Shown in pieces: positions 50,862-59,451 of a stretch of DNA of 64,000 bases (position 1 is the first letter of the stretch; every line of letters starts with the position of its first letter). Both the position numbers and the translations under genes were made by a program. The DNA is from DAOULT01 sp964646625 (lineage in GTDB: Bacteria; Chloroflexota; Anaerolineae; CAZYHC01). The stretch spans positions 49,178 to 113,177 of the forward strand of contig CAZYHC010000011.1 of the NCBI GenBank assembly GCA_964646625.1. The letters run 5' to 3'. The notes under the pieces are model-generated. The model was not told the DNA's origin. It searched no databases and saw only the letters and a program-made list of their open reading frames with translations.

Positions 50862-52067
50862 ATGAGTGACTTCGCTTTGATGCAAGAGCTGAGGATAAAA
50901 GCTGAGACCAGGATCGTCCTGCTGGTGCTGGACGGTCTGGGGGGGCTGCCCAGAGAACCGGGGGGGTTGACGGAGCTGGAGACGGCTAAAACGCCTAACC
51001 TGGATCGGCTGGCCAGCCAAAGTCTATGTGGGTTGAGTGTGCCTATCGCCCCAGGTATCACTCCAGGTAGCGGGCCGGCTCATCTGTCACTCTTTGGCTA
51101 CGATCCTTTGCGCTACGAGATTGGGCGGGGCGTTTTGGAGGCGCTGGGCATTGGTTTTGACCTGCAAGAAAACGATCTGGCTGCGCGCGGCAATTTCTGC
51201 ACCGTGGACGAAAAGGGGCTGATCGCCGACCGGCGGGCCGGCCGTATCTCTACGGAGAAATGCGTTGCGCTTTGCGAACTGCTGGGCACCATCACCCTGC
51301 CCGAGGTAGAAATCTTTGTCGAACCGGTGAAAGAGCATCGTTTCGTGCTGGTCTTTCGGGGCCAGGGCTTGCGCCAGGAGTTGCCCGATACCGATCCTCA
51401 ACAGGTGGGGCTGGCCCCTCTGCCCCTTGAGCCCCTGGTCCCGGAGGCCGGAGATACGGCCGCCCTGGTCGGGCGCTGGATCGCCCGCGCCCAGGAGATG
51501 CTGCACGACCAGCATCCGGCCAACATGATCGTGCTGCGCGGCTTTGCCAAGGACCCCGGCCTCCCCAGTGTGGCAGATATCTTCGGCTTGAAGCCGGCGG
51601 CCATTGCCACCTACCCCATGTATCGAGGGGTGGCTAAACTGGTAGGCATGGAGGTGCTATCCACGGGGGAGAGCCTGGAAGACGAGTTTGAAACCCTCAG
51701 CACCCATTTCGACCGTTACGACTTTTTCTTCGTTCACGTCAAGAAGATCGATAGCGCCGGAGAAGATGGGGACTTCGAGCGCAAAGTCTCGATTATCGAG
51801 CACGTGGATGAACTGTTGCCCTCCCTGCTGGACTTGAGCCCCGAGGTGATAATCGTCACCGGCGATCACTCCACGCCGGCCGTTCTCAAAGCTCATAGCT
51901 GGCATCCGGTGCCGACCCTCATCTGGTCCCGCTACTGTCGGCCTGATGGGGTGCAGGAATTCTCGGAACGAGGATGCAGCCAGGGAGCGTTGGGCCGCTT
52001 CCCGGCCACCGATCTGATGACCCTGGCTATGGCTAACGCCTTGAGATTAGCCAAATACGGAGCTTGA
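50862..52067 (+). CDS. apgM: 2,3-bisphosphoglycerate-independent phosphoglycerate mutase, archaeal type
   Basis: 401 residues from ATG 50862 (GGAGAGGAG just before it). The alkaline-phosphatase-fold motifs are present: VLLVLDGLGGLP (metal Asp), GITPGSGPAHLSLFGYDPL with the catalytic Ser region, HVKKIDSAGEDGDFERK and VTGDHSTPAVLKAHSWHPVP (metal ligands). This is the ApgM branch rather than GpmI, which is longer. It interconverts 3- and 2-phosphoglycerate in glycolysis/gluconeogenesis; serA (3-phosphoglycerate consumer) lies 7 kb away. Confidence 0.93.
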   Translation: MSDFALMQELRIKAETRIVLLVLDGLGGLPREPGGLTELETAKTPNLDRLASQSLCGLSVPIAPGITPGSGPAHLSLFGYDPLRYEIGRGVLEALGIGFDLQENDLAARGNFCTVDEKGLIADRRAGRISTEKCVALCELLGTITLPEVEIFVEPVKEHRFVLVFRGQGLRQELPDTDPQQVGLAPLPLEPLVPEAGDTAALVGRWIARAQEMLHDQHPANMIVLRGFAKDPGLPSVADIFGLKPAAIATYPMYRGVAKLVGMEVLSTGESLEDEFETLSTHFDRYDFFFVHVKKIDSAGEDGDFERKVSIIEHVDELLPSLLDLSPEVIIVTGDHSTPAVLKAHSWHPVPTLIWSRYCRPDGVQEFSERGCSQGALGRFPATDLMTLAMANALRLAKYGA

Positions 52068-52201
52068 GGCCCAACGAAAGCCACAGAGAGCACAGAGGGC
52101 ACAGAGGGAAAAACCTCTTTCTCTGTGTTCTAAACGGGGTTCCCGGCTGGCTTTTGGAATGTACTGAATTTTCATTCTGGGGATTGACCTTAAGGGAGTC
52201 A

Positions 52202-53395
52202 ATGGAGTTCGAAAGCTGTTTCACCGTCAGCGAGATCACGGCCTATATAAAAGAGAAGTTTGAAGTCGATCTTTTGCTCCAGGACCTGTGGCTGGCAGGC
52301 GAGGTCTCCAATTTTTCCCGCTCGGCGGCTGGGCACCTGTATTTCACCCTCAAGGATGAAAAGAGCAGCTTGCGCTGTGTGATGTGGCGCTCCCTGGCGG
52401 AGCGACAACTCTTCCTGCCAGATGACGGTCAGGCCATCGTCGCTCACGGTCGGATTTCCATCTATGAGCTTCAGGGCCTCTATCAGTTCTACGTGGACAC
52501 TATCCTGTCTGCCGGGGTGGGGCTTTTACACCGTCGGTTTGAGGCCCTTAAGGAGCGGCTGCGGGCAGAAGGACTGTTCGAGCGTAAGCGCCCTCTGCCT
52601 TCTTTTCCTGGCTGTGTGGGGGTGGTGACCTCGCCCACCGGGGCGGCTCTCAGGGACATTTTGCACGTCCTGGGGCGCCGTTACCCTCTGGTGGAGGTCG
52701 TGCTGGCCCCCAGCCTGGTGCAGGGCGAGGAAGCGCCGCCCCAGATCGTGGCCGCTATCCAGGCTCTTAACCGCTACCCCGACGTAGAGGTAATCATCGT
52801 GGCGCGGGGCGGCGGTTCTCTGGAGGAGCTATGGGCCTTCAACGAGGAGAGGGTGGCGCGGGCCATCTATGCCTCCCGCCTGCCGGTGGTCTGCGGGGTG
52901 GGACACGAGACCGATTTCACCATCGCCGATTTTGTGGCCGACGTGCGCGCCCCCACCCCTTCGGCGGCGGCGGAAATAGTGGTCCCCGACCGCATGGAGT
53001 TGCGGGCCACGGTCGAGTTGCGGCGGGAGAGGCTGCACCAACTCGTAGCCAGGCACGTGGCCGATAGACGGCAAACCCTGGCCGACCAGCGACGGACCCT
53101 GCATCGTTTCTCCCCTCTATCGCGCCTGGAGAGTAACCGTCAACGGCTGGACGATCTGAGCCACAGGATGGCTTCTCTCCTGGAGCACCGCCTGGCGCTG
53201 CGTGGGGAGCAACTGCGAAGCCTGACTTTGCAACTGCACACTTTGGGTCCGCGGGCTACCCTGGAGCGAGGTTATGCCCTCGTTCGCCGCCAGGAAACGG
53301 GAAGGGTGGTCAAAAGCACGGCCCAGGTAGGGCCGGGAGACGGCATCGAGGTGCAGGTCAGCGACGGGAAATTTGACGCTACGGTTGAAGAGTGA
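52202..53395 (+). CDS. xseA: Exodeoxyribonuclease VII large subunit
   Basis: 397 residues from ATG 52202 (AAGGGAG upstream), somewhat shorter than the E. coli protein. The N-terminal OB fold has DLWLAGEVSNFSRSAAGHLYF; the nuclease region has VTSPTGAALRDILHVLGRR, VIIVARGGGSLEELWAFNEE and GVGHETDFTIADFVADVRAPTP with the catalytic Asp. It degrades single-stranded DNA with XseB. An upstream extension to 52064 lacks family similarity. Its last 17 bases overlap the end of the convergent MazF-type toxin gene, which separates it from xseB. Confidence 0.95.
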   Translation: MEFESCFTVSEITAYIKEKFEVDLLLQDLWLAGEVSNFSRSAAGHLYFTLKDEKSSLRCVMWRSLAERQLFLPDDGQAIVAHGRISIYELQGLYQFYVDTILSAGVGLLHRRFEALKERLRAEGLFERKRPLPSFPGCVGVVTSPTGAALRDILHVLGRRYPLVEVVLAPSLVQGEEAPPQIVAAIQALNRYPDVEVIIVARGGGSLEELWAFNEERVARAIYASRLPVVCGVGHETDFTIADFVADVRAPTPSAAAEIVVPDRMELRATVELRRERLHQLVARHVADRRQTLADQRRTLHRFSPLSRLESNRQRLDDLSHRMASLLEHRLALRGEQLRSLTLQLHTLGPRATLERGYALVRRQETGRVVKSTAQVGPGDGIEVQVSDGKFDATVEE

Positions 53396-53744
53396 AGGGC
53401 TTCAACCCCAGACTTACTTGCAGAGCCACGTCTACCTTTTCCATAACTACCTCTGGTAATCTGCCCGCCAATCTATCCAGGCGTCTCTGGTCTACGGTAT
53501 AGATGTGGCCCAGGTGAACGACCGATGGGCGTGGCAACCCGCTCTCCTCTGGGGCGATGGGAACGCCGACAGGTAGACGGGCCACCTTCAGGTTGCTGGT
53601 GATGGCGGCCACGATAGTCAGGGCGCTGGCCTGGTTGCCGACGTCGTTTTGGATGACGAGGGCCGGATGGGGGCCTCGCATCTCCCTGCCGAGGGAAGGA
53701 CTGAAATCGAGGAAATATATCTCGCCGCGCTGTGGCACTCTCAT
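53379..53744 (-). CDS. MazF/PemK-family mRNA interferase toxin
   Basis: 121 residues with the PemK/MazF fold: VPQRGEIYFLDFSPSLGRE, RGPHPALVIQND, ASALTIVAAITSNL and RPSVVHLGHIYTVDQRRL. It is expected to cleave mRNA at specific sites and be inhibited by the antitoxin read first. Start overlaps the antitoxin stop by 4 bases. Target sequence unknown. Confidence 0.92.
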   Translation of the reverse strand: MRVPQRGEIYFLDFSPSLGREMRGPHPALVIQNDVGNQASALTIVAAITSNLKVARLPVGVPIAPEESGLPRPSVVHLGHIYTVDQRRLDRLAGRLPEVVMEKVDVALQVSLGLKPFTLQP

Positions 53745-54010
53745 TGCTCGGCCTCTGCGTCGCTGTAAGGCGGCAAGGTTTCCGCCGAAATAGATAGAAA
53801 GTCTTCGGCCAGCCTTCGATCCGTCTCCTCTATCTCGGCGTAGAGCGCCTGAGCCTGGGCCAAAACTTTCCGAGCTTCGTATCCCTCCAGGGTTTGCTCC
53901 AAACCGCGGCGTACAAAGGCGCTTCTCGTTTCGCCTCTTTCCTGGGCCAGCGCATCCATCCTGGCTAACATCTCTTTCGGCAGGCTGATGGTGATCCTGG
54001 TCAATATCAT
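53741..54010 (-). CDS. Ribbon-helix-helix antitoxin partnering the MazF toxin
   Basis: 89 residues. The N-terminal ribbon-helix-helix (TRITISLPKEMLARMDAL, RGETRSAFVRRGLEQTL) binds DNA and dimerises; the acidic C-terminal tail (ETDRRLAEDFLSISAETLPP) should wrap and neutralise the toxin. It is translated before and overlapping the toxin, the usual order. An inverted repeat upstream (54041-54056) is a likely binding site. Confidence 0.9.
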   Translation of the reverse strand: MILTRITISLPKEMLARMDALAQERGETRSAFVRRGLEQTLEGYEARKVLAQAQALYAEIEETDRRLAEDFLSISAETLPPYSDAEAEQ

Positions 54011-54040
54011 ACTCCTTTCATAACTATTTTGTTACCAGTA

Positions 54041-54056
54041 TCATACCATAGTATGA
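54041..54056 (-). promoter_or_regulatory. Candidate operator of the toxin-antitoxin pair
   Basis: The inverted repeat TCATAC-CATA-GTATGA lies about 30 bases upstream of the antitoxin start in an AT-rich stretch that should hold the promoter. A related half-site, ATCATACTCC, lies at 54007-54016 next to the start codon. Autoregulation by the ribbon-helix-helix antitoxin is the usual arrangement. Confidence 0.65.
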
Positions 54057-54103
54057 AAAGGTAGTCAAGTGTGGCAGGGTGAGTTTCGTACAGGAATCTA
54101 CAG

Positions 54104-54358
54104 ATGAACGCAGAAGAACTGACTTTTGAGGAAGCCTTTAAGGAGTTGGAAGAGACGGTGCGCCGCCTGGAGGAGGGGGAGTTAACCCTGGAGGACTCTC
54201 TGGCCCTCTTCCAGCGCGGCCAGGAGTTGGCCCGCTACTGTGGGGAGAAGCTGGACGCCGCGGAGTTGAAAGTCCGCCAGCTTCTACCCGCGGCAGGGGA
54301 CGATCAGGGGTACAAGGTCGTACCCTTTGAAGAAGAAAATGAAGAAGAGCAGGAGTGA
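54104..54358 (+). CDS. xseB: Exodeoxyribonuclease VII small subunit
   Basis: 84 residues of the XseB helical hairpin: LTFEEAFKELEETVRRLEEG, ELTLEDSLALFQRGQELARY and CGEKLDAAELKVRQLLP. It assembles on XseA to form exonuclease VII. Normally it follows xseA directly; here a toxin-antitoxin pair on the other strand separates them by about 710 bases. Confidence 0.95.
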   Translation: MNAEELTFEEAFKELEETVRRLEEGELTLEDSLALFQRGQELARYCGEKLDAAELKVRQLLPAAGDDQGYKVVPFEEENEEEQE

Positions 54359-54364
54359 AATCAA

Positions 54365-54400
54365 CAAGAGCCACCGCGCCCGGAAGGCCGGTGGCTCTTG
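54365..54400. terminator. Hairpin between convergent genes
   Basis: A perfect 12-bp stem (CAAGAGCCACCG / CGGTGGCTCTTG) with a 12-base loop lies 7 bases after xseB, facing the end of the minus-strand surface protein gene at 54425. There is no T-run on either strand, so it may be a weak or factor-assisted terminator. Confidence 0.6.
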
Positions 54401-54424
54401 GCAGGTAGGAGAAAGGGATAGGGG

Positions 54425-56941
54425 TTACCGGCAATCGCCGTGTACACCTACAATACACACCCTGGCTACGTACTGCTCGGTGATGAAGGGCGTGTAGCAT
54501 ACGTTTTCGCCGTCTTCGATCATGGTCACGCTGTCGCTGCCCTGGTTAGTGATGTAGACCATGTGGTTGGCGGGGTTGATCGCTATCCCCTCCAGCGGAT
54601 CGGTGCCCGTGTCCAGGGTGTAGAGCTTGCCGATCTCGGGCCAGCCCTCCCAGCCCTTGAGCACAATGGCCTTATTGACTCCGCCGTCTGAGCCAGCACT
54701 GGTCACCCACACGTGGCCGGCCTGGAACCAATTTTGATCTACCGGGATCCTGAGGGTAGGATCGACGGCTATCATGCGCAGCGGCACCGATGGGCCGCCC
54801 AACACGGGCGAGATTTCGGCCCACCCTTTGTAGGTATCGTTCACGATGGACACCACCCGGTGGGTATCGATGGAGGCCACGTAGACGATGTTGCGATTGC
54901 TGTCCACCGTAATGCCGTAAAGCCCGGCGCTGTAGGTATCTATGTCGGACAGCTTGGAGTTTCCGCTGAGGATGCTGACCCTGCCGCTGCCGTGGTTCGA
55001 GACGTAGATGCGGCCGGTGTTGGGGTTGACGGCTACGTGGGATGGCTCGTCTATCGGGAAACCTGAAATGGTGGTTTCTACCTGGTGGTTGCTGGTGGTG
55101 ATGACGCTGACCGTGTCGCTCCCGTAGTTAGCCACGTATAGCCGGCCGCTGTGGTAGGCCAGGCCGTTGGGCAGGCTGCCCACGTCGATAGTACCCATGA
55201 TCAGCCTGTCGCTGACCCTGATGATGGTCACTTTATTGGTGTCGCGGTTGGACACGTAGACGTAACCCTGATCAGGGTTGAAGGCCACCCCGTTGGCCCC
55301 TGGCACGTTGTTGATGAGGAACGAAGGGCCGCCGGTGGTGCTGATGACAGACACGGCGTTGGAGCCGTAGTTAGCCACGTAGAGCTCGGAGTTAACGAGG
55401 GCTATTCCCTTGGGCTGGTCGTGCACCGTGATGGCCCCTCTCGACTGCGGGTAGCAGGGCCCGGGCGGCGGCTGCGGCGTCTCGGTGGGCGAAGGCGGAC
55501 CGGGAGGTATGGGGGGCGGGACGTACATTTTCAGCACGATGGGCAGTAAAATCCCCTCGATGGGAGCGCCGCTGGAATTCAGGTACAGCTCGTAGCTGGT
55601 ATCGCAGCCGTACCAGGTGGGATGCTTGTTTGTCGCTCGACCGACCTTTACGTAGTAGATTCCCGAATTACCTACCGGGCATCGCCAGTCGATGCGCGAG
55701 TACAGCTTGTTCGCGTAGCTGGCCTCGTAGTCATCGCTGAAGGCCAGTACAGTGTTGTGATCTCTGTCGTAGAGGGTCAGGGTGGTGTCGGTATTGACGC
55801 TCAGGTTGGCGGTCATGATGGTGTAGGTCACCCCGGATGTGGCTGAGAACTTGACCCAATCCACGTCGTCTGCCACGTCGAAATTGTGTCCCAACTGAGG
55901 CACGCCGTCCAGGATGAGCGTGGCCCAATCCCAACGGTCGTCCACCTCGTATACGTCAGCACAACCCAGGTGGCTGGTGATGACCAGGGTGGGCCCGGCG
56001 GTGGCCTCGTTGTTGGCGTAGTTAGTCTCGGTGATGGCCGCGCCGATGCGCACCGTGTTGGTCAGGATCGTGCCGCTGATGGCCTGGGTGCTGACCATGA
56101 CCGTCACGCTGAAGGTGCCGCTGGCTCCGTTGGATATGACGGGCGTCGTCCAGACCAGCGGATCGGTGCTGATCGTGGTGAAACCCGCATCGCCCGCCGT
56201 ATCCGACACCAGGGTCACGCTGACCGGCAGGGTGTCGGTGACGCGCACATCGGTGGCGACGGTGGGACTGGTATTGCTGTAATACACGGTATAGGTCATG
56301 AGCCGGCCTGGCGGGATGGCCGCTTGCGCTCCCCCTTTGTCGATGGCCAGATCCGTGACTTCAGGCACCACCCCCCACTCAGACACGGACAGGTCGTAAC
56401 TGGTGTGGCACCCGTACCAACTGGGGTGTTCGTTCGGGTAGCGAGAAACCTTGACGTAATAGACTCCGTTGGCTGGCGCTGTCCAGTCGATGCGCGAGTA
56501 CAGCTTGTTCAGAGTGGCCGGTTCGTAGTCGTCGTTTTCAGTTATGAAGGTGACGCCATCGGTACTATAGAGGGTCAACACCGTGTCGGTGCCGGCGCTC
56601 AAGTTGGCGGTCATGATGGTGTAGCGCACTCCGGCCGTGGCCGTGAACTTGACCCAGTCCACGTCGGTTTTATCCTCGAAGTTGTGGTCTGGCTGAGGAA
56701 CGCCGACGGTGATGGTCTGGGCCTGGGCGGTGGAGTCGTCATCTTCGTAGCCGTCGGGACAGGGTTGGGCGGGCTGGATGGGCGGATTGCCGCCGAAGGG
56801 GTCCGGAAGATTCTTGCCGCCCGGCGGAACCGGGTTAGGGTCCTGGGCCCAGACCGAGATGGTCAGGAACAGGACAACAGCGGCTAAGGCCATTATAACC
56901 AACAGGGCCCTGCCGAACTTCAGAGACGCTTTCTCTTTCAT
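54425..56941 (-). CDS. Secreted multidomain protein: two PPC-like domains, a DUF11-type domain and a YVTN beta-propeller
   Basis: 838 residues. Signal peptide (RALLVIMALAAVVLFLTISV, cleaved near WAQD). Two pre-peptidase C-terminal-like domains (about 65-190 with DVDWVKFTATAGVRYTIMTA, and about 335-460 with DVDWVKFSATSGVTYTIMTA) flank a DUF11-type repeat (about 205-320, TDLAIDKG, RVTDTLPVSVTL). After ILLPIVLKMYVPPPIPPG and a PT-rich linker comes a beta-propeller (about 510-815: LYVANYGSNAVSVIST, VYVSNRDTNKVTII, IYVSNHGSGRVSIL). No catalytic motif. It lies head to head with the NHL protein gene. Confidence 0.85.
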   Translation of the reverse strand: MKEKASLKFGRALLVIMALAAVVLFLTISVWAQDPNPVPPGGKNLPDPFGGNPPIQPAQPCPDGYEDDDSTAQAQTITVGVPQPDHNFEDKTDVDWVKFTATAGVRYTIMTANLSAGTDTVLTLYSTDGVTFITENDDYEPATLNKLYSRIDWTAPANGVYYVKVSRYPNEHPSWYGCHTSYDLSVSEWGVVPEVTDLAIDKGGAQAAIPPGRLMTYTVYYSNTSPTVATDVRVTDTLPVSVTLVSDTAGDAGFTTISTDPLVWTTPVISNGASGTFSVTVMVSTQAISGTILTNTVRIGAAITETNYANNEATAGPTLVITSHLGCADVYEVDDRWDWATLILDGVPQLGHNFDVADDVDWVKFSATSGVTYTIMTANLSVNTDTTLTLYDRDHNTVLAFSDDYEASYANKLYSRIDWRCPVGNSGIYYVKVGRATNKHPTWYGCDTSYELYLNSSGAPIEGILLPIVLKMYVPPPIPPGPPSPTETPQPPPGPCYPQSRGAITVHDQPKGIALVNSELYVANYGSNAVSVISTTGGPSFLINNVPGANGVAFNPDQGYVYVSNRDTNKVTIIRVSDRLIMGTIDVGSLPNGLAYHSGRLYVANYGSDTVSVITTSNHQVETTISGFPIDEPSHVAVNPNTGRIYVSNHGSGRVSILSGNSKLSDIDTYSAGLYGITVDSNRNIVYVASIDTHRVVSIVNDTYKGWAEISPVLGGPSVPLRMIAVDPTLRIPVDQNWFQAGHVWVTSAGSDGGVNKAIVLKGWEGWPEIGKLYTLDTGTDPLEGIAINPANHMVYITNQGSDSVTMIEDGENVCYTPFITEQYVARVCIVGVHGDCR

Positions 56942-57351
56942 TTCGATCCTCCTTTTTGCACCAGAAATGAGGCGTTACTCAACGGCTCTGCTGAAAAGGT
57001 CCTGTGGGTATCGCGTACCGGGGTGGGGAAGGCGACTTCTTCTAGGTCATAACGCCAGGCCGCCGCCCTGAACCTTGTTCAACAGATTTCAGAGTGGAGT
57101 AACGGTCAGACAATATTCTGACGCCAGAAACCGCCAGGTTTGTAATGGGTGGGAGATAGAGCAAAAACACACTCCTCACCATTATAACACAAAGGTCCTA
57201 TCCGCCAGTATACGTTCGGTGGAGATTCGGTGGAGATTTAGTGGAGGCTCAGGCCAGCGTCCTGGCTTGCCAGACCAAAACCAAAGTGCTCTATACCGCT
57301 CAGGATACTATAAATCAGGCTCTTTGTCAACAGGCAAGGAGGAGTTGAATC
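56942..57351. promoter_or_regulatory. Shared control region between two divergent surface-protein genes
   Basis: No gene is recognised. A tandem 11-bp direct repeat, TTCGGTGGAGA twice plus a degenerate TTTAGTGGAGG, lies at 57215-57247. A -10-like TACTAT (57306-57311) on the plus strand and TATAAT on the minus strand (complement of about 57181-57186) flank it, both with poor -35 matches. The helical-phase spacing suggests an activator-binding site. Confidence 0.55.
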
Positions 57352-59364
57352 ATGAAGACAATTGTATCTTTATGGCTGCTTTTTTCCATTGTCTTGTTCG
57401 TCGGCGTTTTGTTCGTCGGTGGTAGCTCGCGGGCCGACGGTCCAGCCCCAGGGCAGGCCGCGGTGCCCAGGGAGACTTACGTCTTCGTCACCGCCTGGGG
57501 AGAAACAGGCAGCGGCGATGGGCAGTTCCGAGGCCCTAACAGCGTGGCCGTAGACGCCTCAGGCTTTGTCTACGTGGTGGATGGGGACAACACGCGTATC
57601 CAGAAGTTCACCTCCGAAGGAGCCTTCGTGACCAAATGGGGAGGCCCAGGCGACGCCCCCGGCCAGTTTGAAGGGCCTTTGGGCGTGGCCGTAGACGCCT
57701 CAGGCTTTGTCTACGTGGCGGACGGCGGCAACGACCGCATCCAGAAATTCACGTCTGATGGGGCCCCGGAGCGCACCTGGGGGCGCACAGGCAGCGCGGA
57801 CGAACAATTTAACAACCCCGCTGCTCTGGCCTTCGATCCAAAAGGCTTCATCTACGTGGCGGACAGGGAGAACTACCGCGTTCAGAAATTTGGTCTGGAT
57901 GGCGAGTTCGACCGCAAGTGGGGAGAGAAAGGGAGCGGCGATGGACAGTTCGAATGGCCCTCCGGGCTGGCCGTGGACTGGCAGAGCTACGTCTACGTGT
58001 CGGACCAGGACAACCACCGCATTCAGAAATTCGACGAGGATGGCGAGCTGGTCGCCGCCTGGGGAGAGGATAGCCCCATAGGGCAACCCTGGGAACCTCT
58101 GGGCTTGACGGTGGATGCCGCCCGCTCCGTTTACGTGGCCGACGTGAAGAACCACAGCATCCACAAATTCGGCTCCCAGAAAAATCTCATCCTCACCTGG
58201 GGGAGCGAGGGCCGCGGCCCAGGACAGTTCCGCCAGCCCCATGACGTGGCGGTGGACGCGGCGGGCTTCGTTTACGTGGCCGATAAGGGCAACGATCGCA
58301 TCCAGAAGTTTAAGCCCGTCCTGGATGCGGCGCCGCCTTCTTCCAGCGTGGTCGCCCTGCCTCTTTACCAGAAAAGCACCGCTTTCCCCGTCCGTTGGAG
58401 TGGGTGGGACGAGGCCTCGGGTCTGGCCTTCTACGACGTGCAGTATCGGGCAGGAGGCGGGGCATGGACGGACTGGCAGCTCAGCGCCACCCATACTTCG
58501 ACCGTCTTCAGCGGCGTGGTGGGCCAGACCTACTACTTTCAGTGTCGCGCCACCGACCAGTCAGGCCAGGTGGAACCCTACCCCGGAGGCGATGGGGACA
58601 CACACACCACCATCGTCAATTACCTCCTGGGGGGCACGGTGGAAGGCAATCGCGGCACCGCGGTTTTATCGGCGGCCGTGGATCTCTCGCCCGCCGCTCC
58701 CGGCCCGGACGCAGTTCAGACGGATGGGGCTGGTGCTTTCTCCGTCGGCCTGATCGGGGCCGGGACTTACGCCCTGACCGCTTCCCAGGCCAATTTCGGA
58801 ACTTTACCGGCCATGCACCTCAACGTGAACGGCGATGTTTCCGGCCTGCGTTTCGTTCTGCCGCCTCTGGACAACACCGTGACGAACTGGGGCTTCGAGA
58901 GCGGCACAACAACGAACGGGACAACGAACGGGACAGCGAGCGGGCTGAGTGGCTGGACGACAGGCGGCTCGGTCGTCCCGGTCATTACCGCCGGGGCCCA
59001 TACAGGAAGCTATGCTGCTCGTTTCCCGCCGGGGGCAGGCCATTCGACCCTGAGCCAGACGGTGCCCATTTCCGGAGAGGCTCCAACGCTATCCTTCCTG
59101 TACCGGGCGACGGGCGGCGAGGTGGGGAGCGATATCCTGCGGGTGGCGGCAGGCAGCCTGATCTATACCCTGCCCGTAACCACTACGGACTGGGCGCACG
59201 TCTGGTACGACCTGAGCGGCGGACAGACGGTAGAATTGCGCTTCGAAGCAGTGAACAGCGGGGGAATGGACGTTTATCTGGACGAGGTCAGCGTAGGGAG
59301 CGGGGCCACGGAGCCGACCAGGATCCATCTGCCCCTCACCGTAAAAGGCTACGGCCATCCGTAG
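57352..59364 (+). CDS. Secreted NHL-repeat beta-propeller protein
   Basis: 670 residues from ATG 57352 (AAGGAGGAGTTGAATC upstream). A signal peptide (VSLWLLFSIVLFVGVLFVGG) precedes six NHL repeats (about 45-320), each like FVYVADGGNDRIQKF or YVYVSDQDNHRIQKF. A fibronectin-like segment follows (about 330-425, VRWSGWDEASGLAFYDVQY), then a carboxypeptidase-regulatory-like domain (GGTVEGNRGTAVL) and a carbohydrate-binding-type sandwich (NWGFESGTTTNG to VYLDEVSV). The tail is TRIHLPLTVKGYGHP. Extracellular or surface-bound binding protein. Repeat units show very similar DNA. Confidence 0.88.
   Translation: MKTIVSLWLLFSIVLFVGVLFVGGSSRADGPAPGQAAVPRETYVFVTAWGETGSGDGQFRGPNSVAVDASGFVYVVDGDNTRIQKFTSEGAFVTKWGGPGDAPGQFEGPLGVAVDASGFVYVADGGNDRIQKFTSDGAPERTWGRTGSADEQFNNPAALAFDPKGFIYVADRENYRVQKFGLDGEFDRKWGEKGSGDGQFEWPSGLAVDWQSYVYVSDQDNHRIQKFDEDGELVAAWGEDSPIGQPWEPLGLTVDAARSVYVADVKNHSIHKFGSQKNLILTWGSEGRGPGQFRQPHDVAVDAAGFVYVADKGNDRIQKFKPVLDAAPPSSSVVALPLYQKSTAFPVRWSGWDEASGLAFYDVQYRAGGGAWTDWQLSATHTSTVFSGVVGQTYYFQCRATDQSGQVEPYPGGDGDTHTTIVNYLLGGTVEGNRGTAVLSAAVDLSPAAPGPDAVQTDGAGAFSVGLIGAGTYALTASQANFGTLPAMHLNVNGDVSGLRFVLPPLDNTVTNWGFESGTTTNGTTNGTASGLSGWTTGGSVVPVITAGAHTGSYAARFPPGAGHSTLSQTVPISGEAPTLSFLYRATGGEVGSDILRVAAGSLIYTLPVTTTDWAHVWYDLSGGQTVELRFEAVNSGGMDVYLDEVSVGSGATEPTRIHLPLTVKGYGHP
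57542..57718 (+). repeat. 36-bp perfect direct repeat inside the NHL gene
   Basis: The segments 57542-57577 and 57683-57718 are identical and encode GVAVDASGFVYV-type NHL motifs at a spacing of 141 bases (47 codons). Other blades are much more diverged, so blades one and two probably arose by a recent duplication or conversion. Confidence 0.8.
58909..58944 (+). repeat. Three 12-bp tandem repeats in the NHL gene
   Basis: ACAACGAACGGG occurs twice (58909-58920, 58921-58932) followed by ACAGCGAGCGGG (58933-58944), coding for TTNGTTNGTASG in a loop of the C-terminal sandwich. It is a potential length-variable tract that keeps the frame. Confidence 0.8.
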
Positions 59365-59451
59365 GGGAATCGCCCCTCAGTTCAGGGTCGGAAGTACCTG
59401 TGATCGGGCTCCGCAGACCGTCAACCAGCTCCATCCCCCGGTCCAGAGCAT

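Noticed and set aside
52064..52201. N-terminal extension of xseA
   Set aside because: The extra residues do not match the XseA family and contain low-complexity CACAGAG-type repeats; the family start is MEFESCFTV at 52202.
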